This document shows positions 38,950 through 47,291 of a stretch of DNA of 64,000 nt, piece after piece. The notes beneath the pieces are model-generated. The model made no database searches. It was not told where the DNA came from and saw only the letters and a list, made by a program, of their open reading frames with translations. Position numbers and translations under genes: made by a program. Source of the stretch: Paenibacillus etheri (GTDB lineage: Bacteria; Bacillota; Bacilli; Paenibacillales; Paenibacillaceae); the NCBI RefSeq assembly GCF_001012825.1, contig NZ_LCZJ02000098.1, forward strand, positions 88,310 through 152,309. The letters run 5' to 3'. Every line of letters starts with the position of its first letter. Within the stretch, counting starts at the first letter, position 1.

Positions 38950-39052
38950 AGCCGAAGGGGGGGCGGTAGTACCTAGTGGCTGGAGCTTTGGCCACTATAA
39001 CATATTACAATCGGTATGGAATTCTAGTAGCGATGCTCCTAGATCTAACCTT

Positions 39053-39097
39053 AAAAAAACAGGCGATGCTCCGGTATACCGGTATCGCCTGTTTTTT
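39053..39097. terminator. Bidirectional terminator between convergent operons
   Basis: AAAAAACAGGCGAT pairs with ATCGCCTGTTTTTT around a 16-nt centre. A and T runs on the outer sides let it serve the minus-strand kinase operon as well as plus-strand read-through. The 409-nt gap 38706-39114 otherwise holds the inverted repeat at 38741 and the terminator at 38911. Confidence 0.88.
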
Positions 39098-39114
39098 GAT
39101 TCTATGATTCTCGC

Positions 39115-40539
39115 TTATTCTCTTACGCTATCGATAGGCGCTGAGTTATCTTCAAAGGGCTTATGGCTCTTCCGGCTTGGAGCAGACGGAGAGGCGGGTA
39201 ACCTTACGATAATCGTCGTTCCTTCTCCAACTGCACCGTCCAGCTCTATGCTTCCCTGATGCAGGGAGATGATTTTTTTAACGATCGCGAGTCCCAGACC
39301 ATTGCCATTGTTGTTTCCACTCCGCGACTTGTCTATTTTATAAAACCTTTGGAATACAGCGCTGAACTCTTCCGGGGAGATCCCGATCCCGTTATCGCTG
39401 ATGGTGACGGATACTTTTGTTGCACTACTACCTAGACTGATGCGGATTTTCCCGCCTTCCGGTGTGAATTTGATGCTGTTGCTGAGCAAATTCATCCATA
39501 CTTGCTTAAGCTGATCCTCATCACCCTTAATTTTGACAGCTTCCGGTAGCTCTAAATCGATAACAATGCCTTTGGCTGACCATTGGGGCTCACAGGTCAC
39601 AACGATTGTTCTAATCTGCTCGTCAAGATTGAAGGGATTTACGCTATAGGGATGATGTTCAGAATCAAGGGAAGCGAGCTTCAGTAAATTATCACTTAGC
39701 CTCGACAGACGTTCACTCTCCGCGATGATGATATCAAGATATTCGCTGCGTTCCTCTTCCACGATTAAATCATGGTTCAGTAGCGCCTTGGCAAAGCCGG
39801 AAATAGACGTAAGCGGTGTCTGGATTTCATGAGAAACGTTGGACACGAAATCCTGCCTCATCTGTTCTAACTGCTTCAACTCTCCTGCCATCACCACATA
39901 GCTTTGTGTCAATTCTCCGATTTCGTCAACTCGGTTCACTTTAAGCTCCACCTCGAAATCACCCTTGGCCAGCCTTTTTGTCGCATTCGTCAGTGCTTTG
40001 ATCGGCTCCACCAAATATCTGGCGGCAATAAGAATGCATACACTCCCCAGCAAAAGCACGAGCAAAAGCACAAAAAGCACCATCCGATTGACGATATTTT
40101 CGTTCTCAGCAGAATACTGCAAGAACATCGCGCGCCACTCCCCGTCCAACATAAAGGGCATCCCGATAAAGGTATCCTTATCTTCCGCGGAGGAACGGTA
40201 GAGCTTTCCTTGTAGTACTTGTTTGACAGCTTCAGGGGGGACAGTGACAGCTGGACTACCCTTGAGCCCATAAAAGGTATGTTCTCCGGCGTGATTGTAC
40301 AGGTGGATAGGGTGTGCAGATACCTTAACCATACTATTCAGGAACTCGTCCGTATCCTTAGGTTTGGCGTCATCATAGCGGTGAATGATCTCTTTTCCCA
40401 CTACGATCATTTCATTCTGTCCCTCGTAACTTATTTGTTTCTGAAAGACATACACTCCAATGAAAAAGGAACAGATTAGACTAAAGATAATGATGCCCAG
40501 AAACGTGAGAATGACGCGTACATACAATGTCTTGATCAT
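39115..40539 (-). CDS. OmpR-family sensor histidine kinase
   Basis: A 474-residue kinase with transmembrane segments at about 8-30 and 155-175, an extracytoplasmic sensing region between them and a HAMP domain to about 225. The HisKA phosphoacceptor is His237 in NVSHEIQTPLTSI. HATPase boxes are WMNLLSNSIKF (N), ISDNGIGI (G1) and NGNGLGLAI (G2). It overlaps its regulator gene by 4 nt. Overall it resembles HssS-type kinases, but the sensing domain is not informative. It is the last gene of a serine hydrolase/regulator/kinase operon. Confidence 0.9.
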   Translation of the reverse strand: MIKTLYVRVILTFLGIIIFSLICSFFIGVYVFQKQISYEGQNEMIVVGKEIIHRYDDAKPKDTDEFLNSMVKVSAHPIHLYNHAGEHTFYGLKGSPAVTVPPEAVKQVLQGKLYRSSAEDKDTFIGMPFMLDGEWRAMFLQYSAENENIVNRMVLFVLLLVLLLGSVCILIAARYLVEPIKALTNATKRLAKGDFEVELKVNRVDEIGELTQSYVVMAGELKQLEQMRQDFVSNVSHEIQTPLTSISGFAKALLNHDLIVEEERSEYLDIIIAESERLSRLSDNLLKLASLDSEHHPYSVNPFNLDEQIRTIVVTCEPQWSAKGIVIDLELPEAVKIKGDEDQLKQVWMNLLSNSIKFTPEGGKIRISLGSSATKVSVTISDNGIGISPEEFSAVFQRFYKIDKSRSGNNNGNGLGLAIVKKIISLHQGSIELDGAVGEGTTIIVRLPASPSAPSRKSHKPFEDNSAPIDSVRE

Positions 40540-41213
40540 AGCGTAGGGATCAGCCGGTATCCCAGGCCGCGGGCCGTTTCGATTTGGAACTGCTCGTCAT
40601 TGTCGCTGAATTTCTCCCTCAAACGACTTATATGCACATCTACAGTTCGACCGTCTCCTTCATAATTCAATCCCCAGATTTGAAGGATCAACTGTTCTCT
40701 TGTGAAGATTTGCCCAGGGTGACTGGCCAGGAGAAACAAAAGCTCAAATTCCTTCAAAGGAATGGTGACCGGTTCTTCACCACGTGTGACCTGGAAAGTG
40801 CGGCGGTTGAGCACAACATTACCTAACTGCACAGACTGTGAAGAGACGACCAGCGAGCGTTTAAGCAAAGCTTTTACTCGCATCACCAGTTCAAGTGGAT
40901 CAAATGGTTTCGTTAGATAGTCATCCGTACCGAGTTGAAAGCCTTTCACTTTGTGTGCAGATTCCGCTTTAGCCGTCACCATGAGGAGGGGGATGTTGGC
41001 ATCAGAGCGCCTGATCTCTCTGCACAGATCCCAACCATTTAATCCGGGCATCATAATATCTAGAATGACGAGATCGACTCGCGAGTTCTCTATAATGGAC
41101 AACGCTTTGGTACCATCCCTGGCTTCTTTGAGGTCAAAACCTTCCTTTCGCAAAAACAAAGACATTAGCTTTCGGATGTTATCATCATCATCAGCGATAA
41201 GTATAGTAGCCAC
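40536..41213 (-). CDS. OmpR-family response regulator
   Basis: A 225-residue regulator with a receiver domain (phosphoacceptor Asp52 in VILDIMMPGLNG, Lys in YLTKPFDP) and a winged-helix domain (about 128-223; FTREQLILQIWG, DGRTVDVHISRLREK). The C-terminal half resembles the heme-responsive regulator HssR, but no hrtAB exporter lies nearby, so that role is unproven. It is transcribed after the serine hydrolase gene (59-nt gap) and overlaps the kinase gene by 4 nt. Confidence 0.9.
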   Translation of the reverse strand: MATILIADDDDNIRKLMSLFLRKEGFDLKEARDGTKALSIIENSRVDLVILDIMMPGLNGWDLCREIRRSDANIPLLMVTAKAESAHKVKGFQLGTDDYLTKPFDPLELVMRVKALLKRSLVVSSQSVQLGNVVLNRRTFQVTRGEEPVTIPLKEFELLFLLASHPGQIFTREQLILQIWGLNYEGDGRTVDVHISRLREKFSDNDEQFQIETARGLGYRLIPTL

Positions 41214-41272
41214 GATTTTCCTCCTCTATTAAGCCTTCATTATATCTGATTTGTTCTTGGCAAGTATTGGCG

Positions 41273-43246
41273 TTATCCGAACTGCCAACCCAACAGGTTC
41301 CAATAGTAGAAAAACAGAGTCATCGCTACAGCCGAAAGCGCCACTAACGTATAATGCACACGCTTGAAAGCTGTCCAGTATTTATTCTTCCAAACCAGAA
41401 TAGCCGAGATTAGCAGAGCTAGAGTCAGACCAACCAAAGTGACCGGCATAACTAAACTGAGAGAAAGCGAAAGACTGATCCCGCTGAGCTTCTGCATCGT
41501 GTCCATAGACATAATTACCATAAATATCGTGACGAAAGATAGCAGCGCCCAACCAGCAGTTCCCGCAGATAGTCGGATGGCCCATTTTTCCGAAGTCGTC
41601 ATCGCCTTGATCTTGCGTCTGGAGAAGATTAGTCCAAGCAATGCAGTGATGAAAATCAACCCCGAGAACCCTAATATGATAAGCCAAAATTTATTCTGAT
41701 CTAAGAGTGACGTACGCTCCAGCGGCATATCCGGTGCCATACCCAAAAGCATATGTGTAACCTTACCGGACTCATTCGTGCGGAAGGCTATTTGTTCGGT
41801 ATCTCCCTCGAGTTGGAACAGATTCGGACCGACTTCTCTATACAACTGTTGTTCACTACCACTTCCCAAGGATAGCTTATTATCCTCAACCGAGACATTC
41901 AGCTGAACGAAAAAGTTGAAAAACTTATCAATATCACTGATGTTTCGACGTGTGAATTGATAGGCTCCAGCATATTTCTGAATAGATTCCGCAGAAGCGA
42001 ATAATTCAGGCTGCTTCGCATCAGGAGCAGGGTAGTAGCGGTTGAAAAAGGCTTGGATGAGGCCTGCTGCGGAATCACCGCCCTCACCGCCATTGTAGGA
42101 TACAAAGATGCCTACATGCTTGGCAGGCACAAGATATAATTCCGTATTAAACATGGGGTCAGAACCACCATGAGTGATCAGCGTGAGCCCATTGATTTGT
42201 TTCTCTGCGAACCCAAGATCCACTCCCGGCAGACGTTTATCAAATTGAAACGTCGTTGAATGCATTAGTTCTGCCGTCTCGGGTCTCAAAATCTGCTGGC
42301 CACCATATTTCCCGTTCTGCAGATGGGCGATCATGAAATGCGCCATATCTACTGCTGAAACTGTACCCGAGCCGGCAGGACGAAATCCACCTTCGAATGT
42401 AGGTGTGCCTGGAATAAAACTGCCGTTCTCGCTCTTGTACCCTACAACATTGTTGGGCATGAATGACTCCGGCAAAGGTTCTACTACAGTCGAATATTTC
42501 ATGTCGAGCGGATCAAAAATATATTTCTTTATATAATCATTGTAAGGAACACCGCTAACTTCCTCTACAATTAGACCCGCGAGTGTAGCACCGTAGTTCG
42601 AATAAGAACTTATCTCTCCAGGTGTTCTTACTCTTGCCAACATATGCTTATTGAGTGTTTCCGAGATTGACCCCGGCAATTTGGCAGGGTCTGTAGTGAT
42701 TTGATAACCAACTCCACCTTCTTCGAACCCTGCTGTATGTGTCATTAAATGGCGCATAGTGATAGGCTCAGGATAAGTAGCAGGGATCTTCACTGATTTC
42801 AGGTAGGTGTTAATATCCGTGTCTAGATCAATTTTTCCTTGCTCGACCAGTTGCATCACCGCTGTCCAGGTAAACAGTTTTGTCGTTGAAGCGATTCGAA
42901 ACATGCTGGTTGTCGGGTCAACGGGTGCTGCCTTTTCCAGATTGGAACTGCCATAACCTTTGGCCAAAATAATCTTGTTGTCCTTTACGATCGAGATGAC
43001 CGCTCCCGGAATTTGCAGCCGATTCATATCTTGTTCCATGATGCCATCAACAAAGGTAGTGAGACTCACGGTATCATCGAGACTGGCAGGGGCTTTAGTC
43101 TGAGTTATGGGTAGCACGGTTTGATCCGTCTTGGTCTCGGCCGATGCCTGGTTCCCAGGCAACACCAGGCTTGCGCCTAATCCGGCACTAATCACAGCCA
43201 ATAGGGTTAGACTAGCGACCAGTCTTTTTTTCATAGATGTTAACAT
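41273..43246 (-). CDS. Membrane-anchored serine hydrolase, beta-lactamase class C family
   Basis: A 657-residue protein: signal peptide about 1-36, serine hydrolase domain about 60-400 and a C-terminal membrane region with four transmembrane segments from about residue 525. Catalytic motifs: S120-T-T-K123 (IASTTKLF), Tyr-Ser-Asn in SSYSNYGATL and HGG in LITHGGSDP. The family includes peptidases, esterases and penicillin-binding relatives; true beta-lactamase activity is not implied. ATG 43246 is 6 nt from GGAGG; longer readings to 43267 lack a site. Operon position ahead of a two-component pair suggests a surface enzyme whose expression or signal is linked to that pair. Confidence 0.88.
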   Translation of the reverse strand: MLTSMKKRLVASLTLLAVISAGLGASLVLPGNQASAETKTDQTVLPITQTKAPASLDDTVSLTTFVDGIMEQDMNRLQIPGAVISIVKDNKIILAKGYGSSNLEKAAPVDPTTSMFRIASTTKLFTWTAVMQLVEQGKIDLDTDINTYLKSVKIPATYPEPITMRHLMTHTAGFEEGGVGYQITTDPAKLPGSISETLNKHMLARVRTPGEISSYSNYGATLAGLIVEEVSGVPYNDYIKKYIFDPLDMKYSTVVEPLPESFMPNNVVGYKSENGSFIPGTPTFEGGFRPAGSGTVSAVDMAHFMIAHLQNGKYGGQQILRPETAELMHSTTFQFDKRLPGVDLGFAEKQINGLTLITHGGSDPMFNTELYLVPAKHVGIFVSYNGGEGGDSAAGLIQAFFNRYYPAPDAKQPELFASAESIQKYAGAYQFTRRNISDIDKFFNFFVQLNVSVEDNKLSLGSGSEQQLYREVGPNLFQLEGDTEQIAFRTNESGKVTHMLLGMAPDMPLERTSLLDQNKFWLIILGFSGLIFITALLGLIFSRRKIKAMTTSEKWAIRLSAGTAGWALLSFVTIFMVIMSMDTMQKLSGISLSLSLSLVMPVTLVGLTLALLISAILVWKNKYWTAFKRVHYTLVALSAVAMTLFFYYWNLLGWQFG

Positions 43247-43416
43247 TATTATCCTCCGTATCATCATTTATTGGGATTGGATGATCATCCACCTAACGCT
43301 TATAGACATTATCAGAGTAGTGTGAATGGAACGTTAACAAGACTATAAAAAAACAGACTGCCATCCGCCGCCTTCAAAGATCTAGGCAATCAGTGAACTC
43401 TTCTACATAATTTCTC

Positions 43417-44691
43417 TTATCGTTCAGCTATAACACCGTGCGGTGGAATCACCGCATCGTTTCGCTTATGGGTGGTTTCAAGCGCGGAGAGGTCGCCATC
43501 CAACGCTTTGAGGCCGGGAAGCAGCAAGGCTGCGCTAGCACAAAGCATTGGAAGAAGTCCGGCGATCACGAAAAGTACAGGCACACCATATAGCTGGGCA
43601 ATCGCGCCGCCGGCAAAAGCACCAAAAGGCTGCAATCCGCCTCCAATCAGAAATCGGATTGAATTTACTCTTCCTTGAAGATTACTCGGAACTAGGCGTC
43701 CGTGTAACGAAGAGCTTAAGGAGCCGAAGAAGGGACCTAATGTTCCAGTGGTGAACACGGCGGCGAGAGCAAAAGAAAAACTAGGGAATAACCCCCATAA
43801 TGTAGTGACTAAACCTATGGTCCCCAGACTGCCGAGCATGACAAACCGCCTTTTTTTAATTTCCCCAATCATGGAAATAATGCTTAGCCCGACTAAGGTT
43901 CCAAGAGCGAAAACGGTACTCAGAGTGCCCATCGTCGCTGCATCGCGGTGGAGCACTTCGCGTACAAAAGGAACCATCATCGTCCAGACGGCAATTGAGC
44001 TTAAATTACTGATGGAAGCCATCATCATAATCGTAAGCATTGCAGGAAATTGTTTATAGAAGGTAAAGCCCTCGGCTATCTCGCGAACGTATACGGAGAT
44101 GGAGAAACGACCTGGGGCTGGAGAAGGTTTCGGTAGCTTTTGTAAGTACAGTAGGGTAGTGATGGCGGCTACGTAACATATCATGTTGATGCCAAGGGCT
44201 GGTAGCGCTCCACTAGCAGCGGTCAACGCACCTGCTAAGGCAGGTCCCAGCAGGGCTGCTGCGCTTTTGCTGCCATCAATGATAGCAAAAGCTCGCACCA
44301 GCTTCCGGCTGTCGGCAACGCCAGGAATAACAGCCATCGCTGTGGGCATGAACAATGCGGCGCAAGATCCGCTGAGACCCGCGGCGACAAACAGATGCCA
44401 CAGCTGCAATTGGCCAGCCAGGCCCATGCCGAGTGGCAGTGCTATAGCCAGCAAGCGAATGGCTGCCAAGCAGGCCATAAAACGGACCCGGTGCAGCCGG
44501 TCGGACAACGGTGAGCCGAGCAAGCGCAGTACCAGCTCAGGTATGCCGGAGCTGAGCGCGAGTGCTCCCATAGCTAGCTTGGATCCTGTCAGTTCATAGA
44601 CGAGCCATTCCATAGCTAGTAAGCCAAAAGCATCTCCAAAAGCGCTTAAAGTAATGGTCGAGAGTAGACCATAATAGCTGCGTTTTATCAT
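43417..44691 (-). CDS. MFS transporter, probable drug efflux type
   Basis: A 424-residue protein with 12 transmembrane segments. It resembles the MFS_3/enterobactin-exporter-like group: LAMEWLVYELTGSKLAMGA, LLGSPLSDRLHRVRFM and GRLVPSNLQGRVNSIRFLI. AAGGAG lies 10 nt upstream of the ATG. The ArsR-type gene 114 nt upstream on the same strand is the likely regulator. Between them is a perfect 12-bp palindrome. Substrate unknown. Confidence 0.88.
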   Translation of the reverse strand: MIKRSYYGLLSTITLSAFGDAFGLLAMEWLVYELTGSKLAMGALALSSGIPELVLRLLGSPLSDRLHRVRFMACLAAIRLLAIALPLGMGLAGQLQLWHLFVAAGLSGSCAALFMPTAMAVIPGVADSRKLVRAFAIIDGSKSAAALLGPALAGALTAASGALPALGINMICYVAAITTLLYLQKLPKPSPAPGRFSISVYVREIAEGFTFYKQFPAMLTIMMMASISNLSSIAVWTMMVPFVREVLHRDAATMGTLSTVFALGTLVGLSIISMIGEIKKRRFVMLGSLGTIGLVTTLWGLFPSFSFALAAVFTTGTLGPFFGSLSSSLHGRLVPSNLQGRVNSIRFLIGGGLQPFGAFAGGAIAQLYGVPVLFVIAGLLPMLCASAALLLPGLKALDGDLSALETTHKRNDAVIPPHGVIAER

Positions 44692-44716
44692 AGCTTGGTA
44701 GCTCCTTTTTTAAAAA

Positions 44717-44751
44717 TAAGATAGTATAAGTTTTGCACATATACTATCTTA
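44717..44751. promoter_or_regulatory. Palindrome between regulator and MFS genes
   Basis: TAAGATAGTATA (44717-44728), 11-nt centre, TATACTATCTTA (44740-44751). On the minus strand it contains a -10-like TATACT and precedes the MFS ribosome site. It may be the operator of the ArsR-type protein, or an AT-rich terminator since TTTTT follows. Confidence 0.5.
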
Positions 44752-44805
44752 TATTTCTCGCAAATACGCTTACCGTCCTTATAAGGACGCCAAAGGCGTT
44801 TATGC

Positions 44806-45711
44806 TTAACTCTCCAAATATGCCCCGATCTGCTGGGGTAGCCCATTTAAGGCTTCTAAACGTAGGCTGTACGAAGTGCTTTTAACATTGGTATGGACAA
44901 TGACCAGTCCAGCTGCGCGAAGCGCAATAAGATGGTAGTGAATTGTACTTTTGGAAAGTCCCACCTCACGCACGATTTCCGTGAAATTGAGTTGTTTTCC
45001 TGTGAGTAAACGAAGGATATACAGCCGCGTCTCATCTGACAGCGCTCGGGTAAGGCGGAGTAGTGCAGGAGCGGGCCGTCCAGCTTCCGGAGGGAGAACA
45101 TCACAAGAATAGCAAGTGAATACGAATTCATCATACATAGAGGTAGTAACCAATGGACGGGCATGATATTGCGGAATGATAATGACCTGCTTCAGATGCT
45201 CAGTTGGATAGAGGCGCATTCCGTCGGTAGCTGCTTCAAAGACTTCCATGTCATTGTTCCCGTTCAGCGTCGTTCGTCTTGACTCGGCCTCCTGCTCAAG
45301 CCCCTTGATGATATTAGGGTCGATTCCACTAAAGTATCCCGCATTCCATTCGCGGAGGATGTCAGAGGCAGTGTCCCTGAGCTCCGCAAGATTGGAGGGA
45401 ACCGATTGGCCGAAACGTCCGGAAATTTCATATAGCTCTCCAGATGTTAAAGCATCGAACCAAGCCAAAAAGCCCTCTACCGAACGCTCGCCTGGACAAG
45501 ACCAAATATAGGGAGCCAGACTGAAATCATCAAGTTTCTTAACGACCTCTTGCATTTTACGAAGTAGCATGGGTGCGAATCTTGCTTGGACATCGCGTAC
45601 CCAGAGCTTACCGGAATCCATGGCAGTATGGTTTTGCTTGCTTAGAAAAGCAGTCATACTATTAACACATTCATACATGGGTGCAAAATCGACTTCTACT
45701 TTGTATTCCAT
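44806..45711 (-). CDS. ArsR-type winged-helix transcriptional regulator with N-terminal extension
   Basis: A 301-residue regulator. The DNA-binding winged helix is C-terminal (about 210-290): DETRLYILRLLTGKQLNFTE and VGLSKSTIHYHLIALRAAGL are ArsR-like. The ~200-residue N-terminal part is of a type seen in DUF5937-like regulators and may bind a small ligand. ATG 45711 is 6 nt from GGAG; ATG 45723 has no site. It probably controls the MFS gene downstream and perhaps the divergent MATE-gshF operon, since operator-like palindromes lie on both sides. Confidence 0.82.
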   Translation of the reverse strand: MEYKVEVDFAPMYECVNSMTAFLSKQNHTAMDSGKLWVRDVQARFAPMLLRKMQEVVKKLDDFSLAPYIWSCPGERSVEGFLAWFDALTSGELYEISGRFGQSVPSNLAELRDTASDILREWNAGYFSGIDPNIIKGLEQEAESRRTTLNGNNDMEVFEAATDGMRLYPTEHLKQVIIIPQYHARPLVTTSMYDEFVFTCYSCDVLPPEAGRPAPALLRLTRALSDETRLYILRLLTGKQLNFTEIVREVGLSKSTIHYHLIALRAAGLVIVHTNVKSTSYSLRLEALNGLPQQIGAYLES

Positions 45712-45753
45712 GAACTGCTCCATTCTTTCAGTGAGATACTGAATCGGATATTT

Positions 45754-45771
45754 GTTCTATAAATATAGAAC
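45754..45771. promoter_or_regulatory. Operator-like palindrome upstream of the ArsR-type gene
   Basis: GTTCTATA, AA, TATAGAAC: perfect 8-bp arms in the divergent region, about 43 nt before the regulator start. Confidence 0.5.
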
Positions 45772-45866
45772 TGTTTATTTGTTTCATTGTAAACAAACCG
45801 TTCATTCTTTTCAATAGCCTTTCGGTCGAAAATTTCGAACTCAAAATATTGTTTAAATATAATCAA

Positions 45867-45895
45867 TTGATTATATAAGTGCGTGGTTATATAAT
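45867..45895 (+). promoter_or_regulatory. Promoter of the MATE-gshF operon overlapping a palindrome
   Basis: TTGATT (45867-45872), 17-nt spacer, TATAAT (45890-45895). The palindrome ATTATATAA/TTATATAAT (45870-45878 and 45887-45895) covers the -35 edge and the -10, so a bound repressor would block it. Transcription from about 45902 leaves no room for a site before ATG 45911 and supports the TTG start at 45932. Confidence 0.6.
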
Positions 45896-45931
45896 GAATT
45901 TGAAAATTCAATGAAGAAGGTGTTATTAGAC

Positions 45932-47284
45932 TTGAAGGACTTGAAGGACGCAAACGATTTAACTCAGGGTCCTATTATGCCTACCTTAATGAAATTAACG
46001 CTTCCCATTATTGCGACGAATTTCATCTCTACTACTTATGGCCTAGTCGATATGATTTGGGTTGGAAGATTAGGAAGTGGCCCGGTTGCCGCGATTGGTA
46101 CGGCGAGTTTTTTCATTAATCTAGCGATTGCTTTATCGACTATGGTTACGATCGGCACAGGGATTAAGGTGGCGCATTGTATGGGATCTGGTCAGATAGA
46201 GAAGGCAAAATCTTATATTAAGAACGGATTTATGATGTCTATTTTATTAGGACTACTCTATATGAGTTTAGTGCTATTAACCAAGAATCAGTTGATTGGA
46301 TTTTTTGATCTTGGAAGTGATGACGTTGAACGGATGGCTAGACAATTTCTAATGATTTCGATCTTTGGGACGGTATTTTCCATCGTGAATACGTTATTCG
46401 CAACTCTCTTAAATGCTATGGGGAATAGTAAACAACCGTTTCAGATCTTCTCTATTGGTCTTATGGTTAATATTGTCCTTGATCCATTTTTGATTTTTGG
46501 CTGGGGCAGTTTTGAGGGATGGGGAGTAGCGGGGGCAGCTATTGCAACATTAACGGCGAACATCTTGGTTACGGCTCTTTTTATCATGAAGACAAGAAAG
46601 TCAGAAATCATTTCAAACACATCAGCGTGGGACAGTCATCAAATGAAGGAAGTCATCCGCATGGGGCTTCCAATAACAATCCAACGGGTCACCTTTACGA
46701 TCATATCGATCATTATTGCCAAGATCATTGTGCGTTTTGGGGCGGATGCCATTGCAGTTCAAAAAGTTGGGATTCAAATTGAATCCATTTCCTATATGAC
46801 CATTGGCGGACTACAGGGAGCTATTGCTGCCTTTTTTGGTCAAAATTATGGAGCACGCCGCTTCGATCGTATTGGGCAGGGGTATCGTCAGGCGCTAATC
46901 TTAACCTCCATCTTTGGTGTGATCGTGTCGCTTATATTTATTGCGTTCCCACAGCAGCTATTTTCATTATTTTTATCAGACCAGACAAGTTTGGAATTGG
47001 GCGCAGATTATATGCGGATCATCGGTTACTCACAATTATTCATGTGTCTGGAATTGATGACAGTAGGTGCTTTTAACGGCATAGGCCAAACTCATATCCC
47101 ACCGATCTTTAGTATTTCATTTACTGCACTCCGAATTCCACTAGCCTTACTCTTATCCGAACCTTTTGGCTTGAATGGGGTTTGGATGTCGATTGCGCTA
47201 AGCAGTGTGTTTAAGGGTGTTATTCTTGTGTTCTGGTTTAGAAGATCTTTGTTCAGAATGAATAAACAGCAGGTAAATTACTAA
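45932..47284 (+). CDS. MATE-family efflux transporter
   Basis: A 450-residue protein with 12 transmembrane segments and MATE features: LTQGPIMPTLMKLTLPIIA near the start, TTYGLVDMIWVGRLGSGPVA in helix 1-2, and GAIAAFFGQNYGARRFDRI at the half boundary. It exports organic cations or other toxic compounds using Na+ or H+ gradients (family knowledge). The TTG start at 45932 is about 10 nt from GAAGAAGGTG; the ATG at 45911 lacks a site and lies almost at the predicted transcript start. It is followed after 7 nt by gshF, an unusual partner. Confidence 0.88.
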   Translation: MKDLKDANDLTQGPIMPTLMKLTLPIIATNFISTTYGLVDMIWVGRLGSGPVAAIGTASFFINLAIALSTMVTIGTGIKVAHCMGSGQIEKAKSYIKNGFMMSILLGLLYMSLVLLTKNQLIGFFDLGSDDVERMARQFLMISIFGTVFSIVNTLFATLLNAMGNSKQPFQIFSIGLMVNIVLDPFLIFGWGSFEGWGVAGAAIATLTANILVTALFIMKTRKSEIISNTSAWDSHQMKEVIRMGLPITIQRVTFTIISIIIAKIIVRFGADAIAVQKVGIQIESISYMTIGGLQGAIAAFFGQNYGARRFDRIGQGYRQALILTSIFGVIVSLIFIAFPQQLFSLFLSDQTSLELGADYMRIIGYSQLFMCLELMTVGAFNGIGQTHIPPIFSISFTALRIPLALLLSEPFGLNGVWMSIALSSVFKGVILVFWFRRSLFRMNKQQVNY

Positions 47285-47291
47285 GCAAAGG

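Noticed and set aside
40536-41213. Heme-responsive HssRS system
   Set aside because: The regulator resembles HssR in its C-terminal part, but no hrtAB exporter is nearby; not named as such.
41273-43246. Antibiotic-resistance beta-lactamase
   Set aside because: The class C fold is shared by many esterases and peptidases, and the C-terminal membrane domain is not typical of secreted beta-lactamases.
44183-44599. 138-residue plus-strand open frame
   Set aside because: Lies wholly inside the minus-strand MFS gene and is low-complexity Ala/Arg-rich; a shadow frame.
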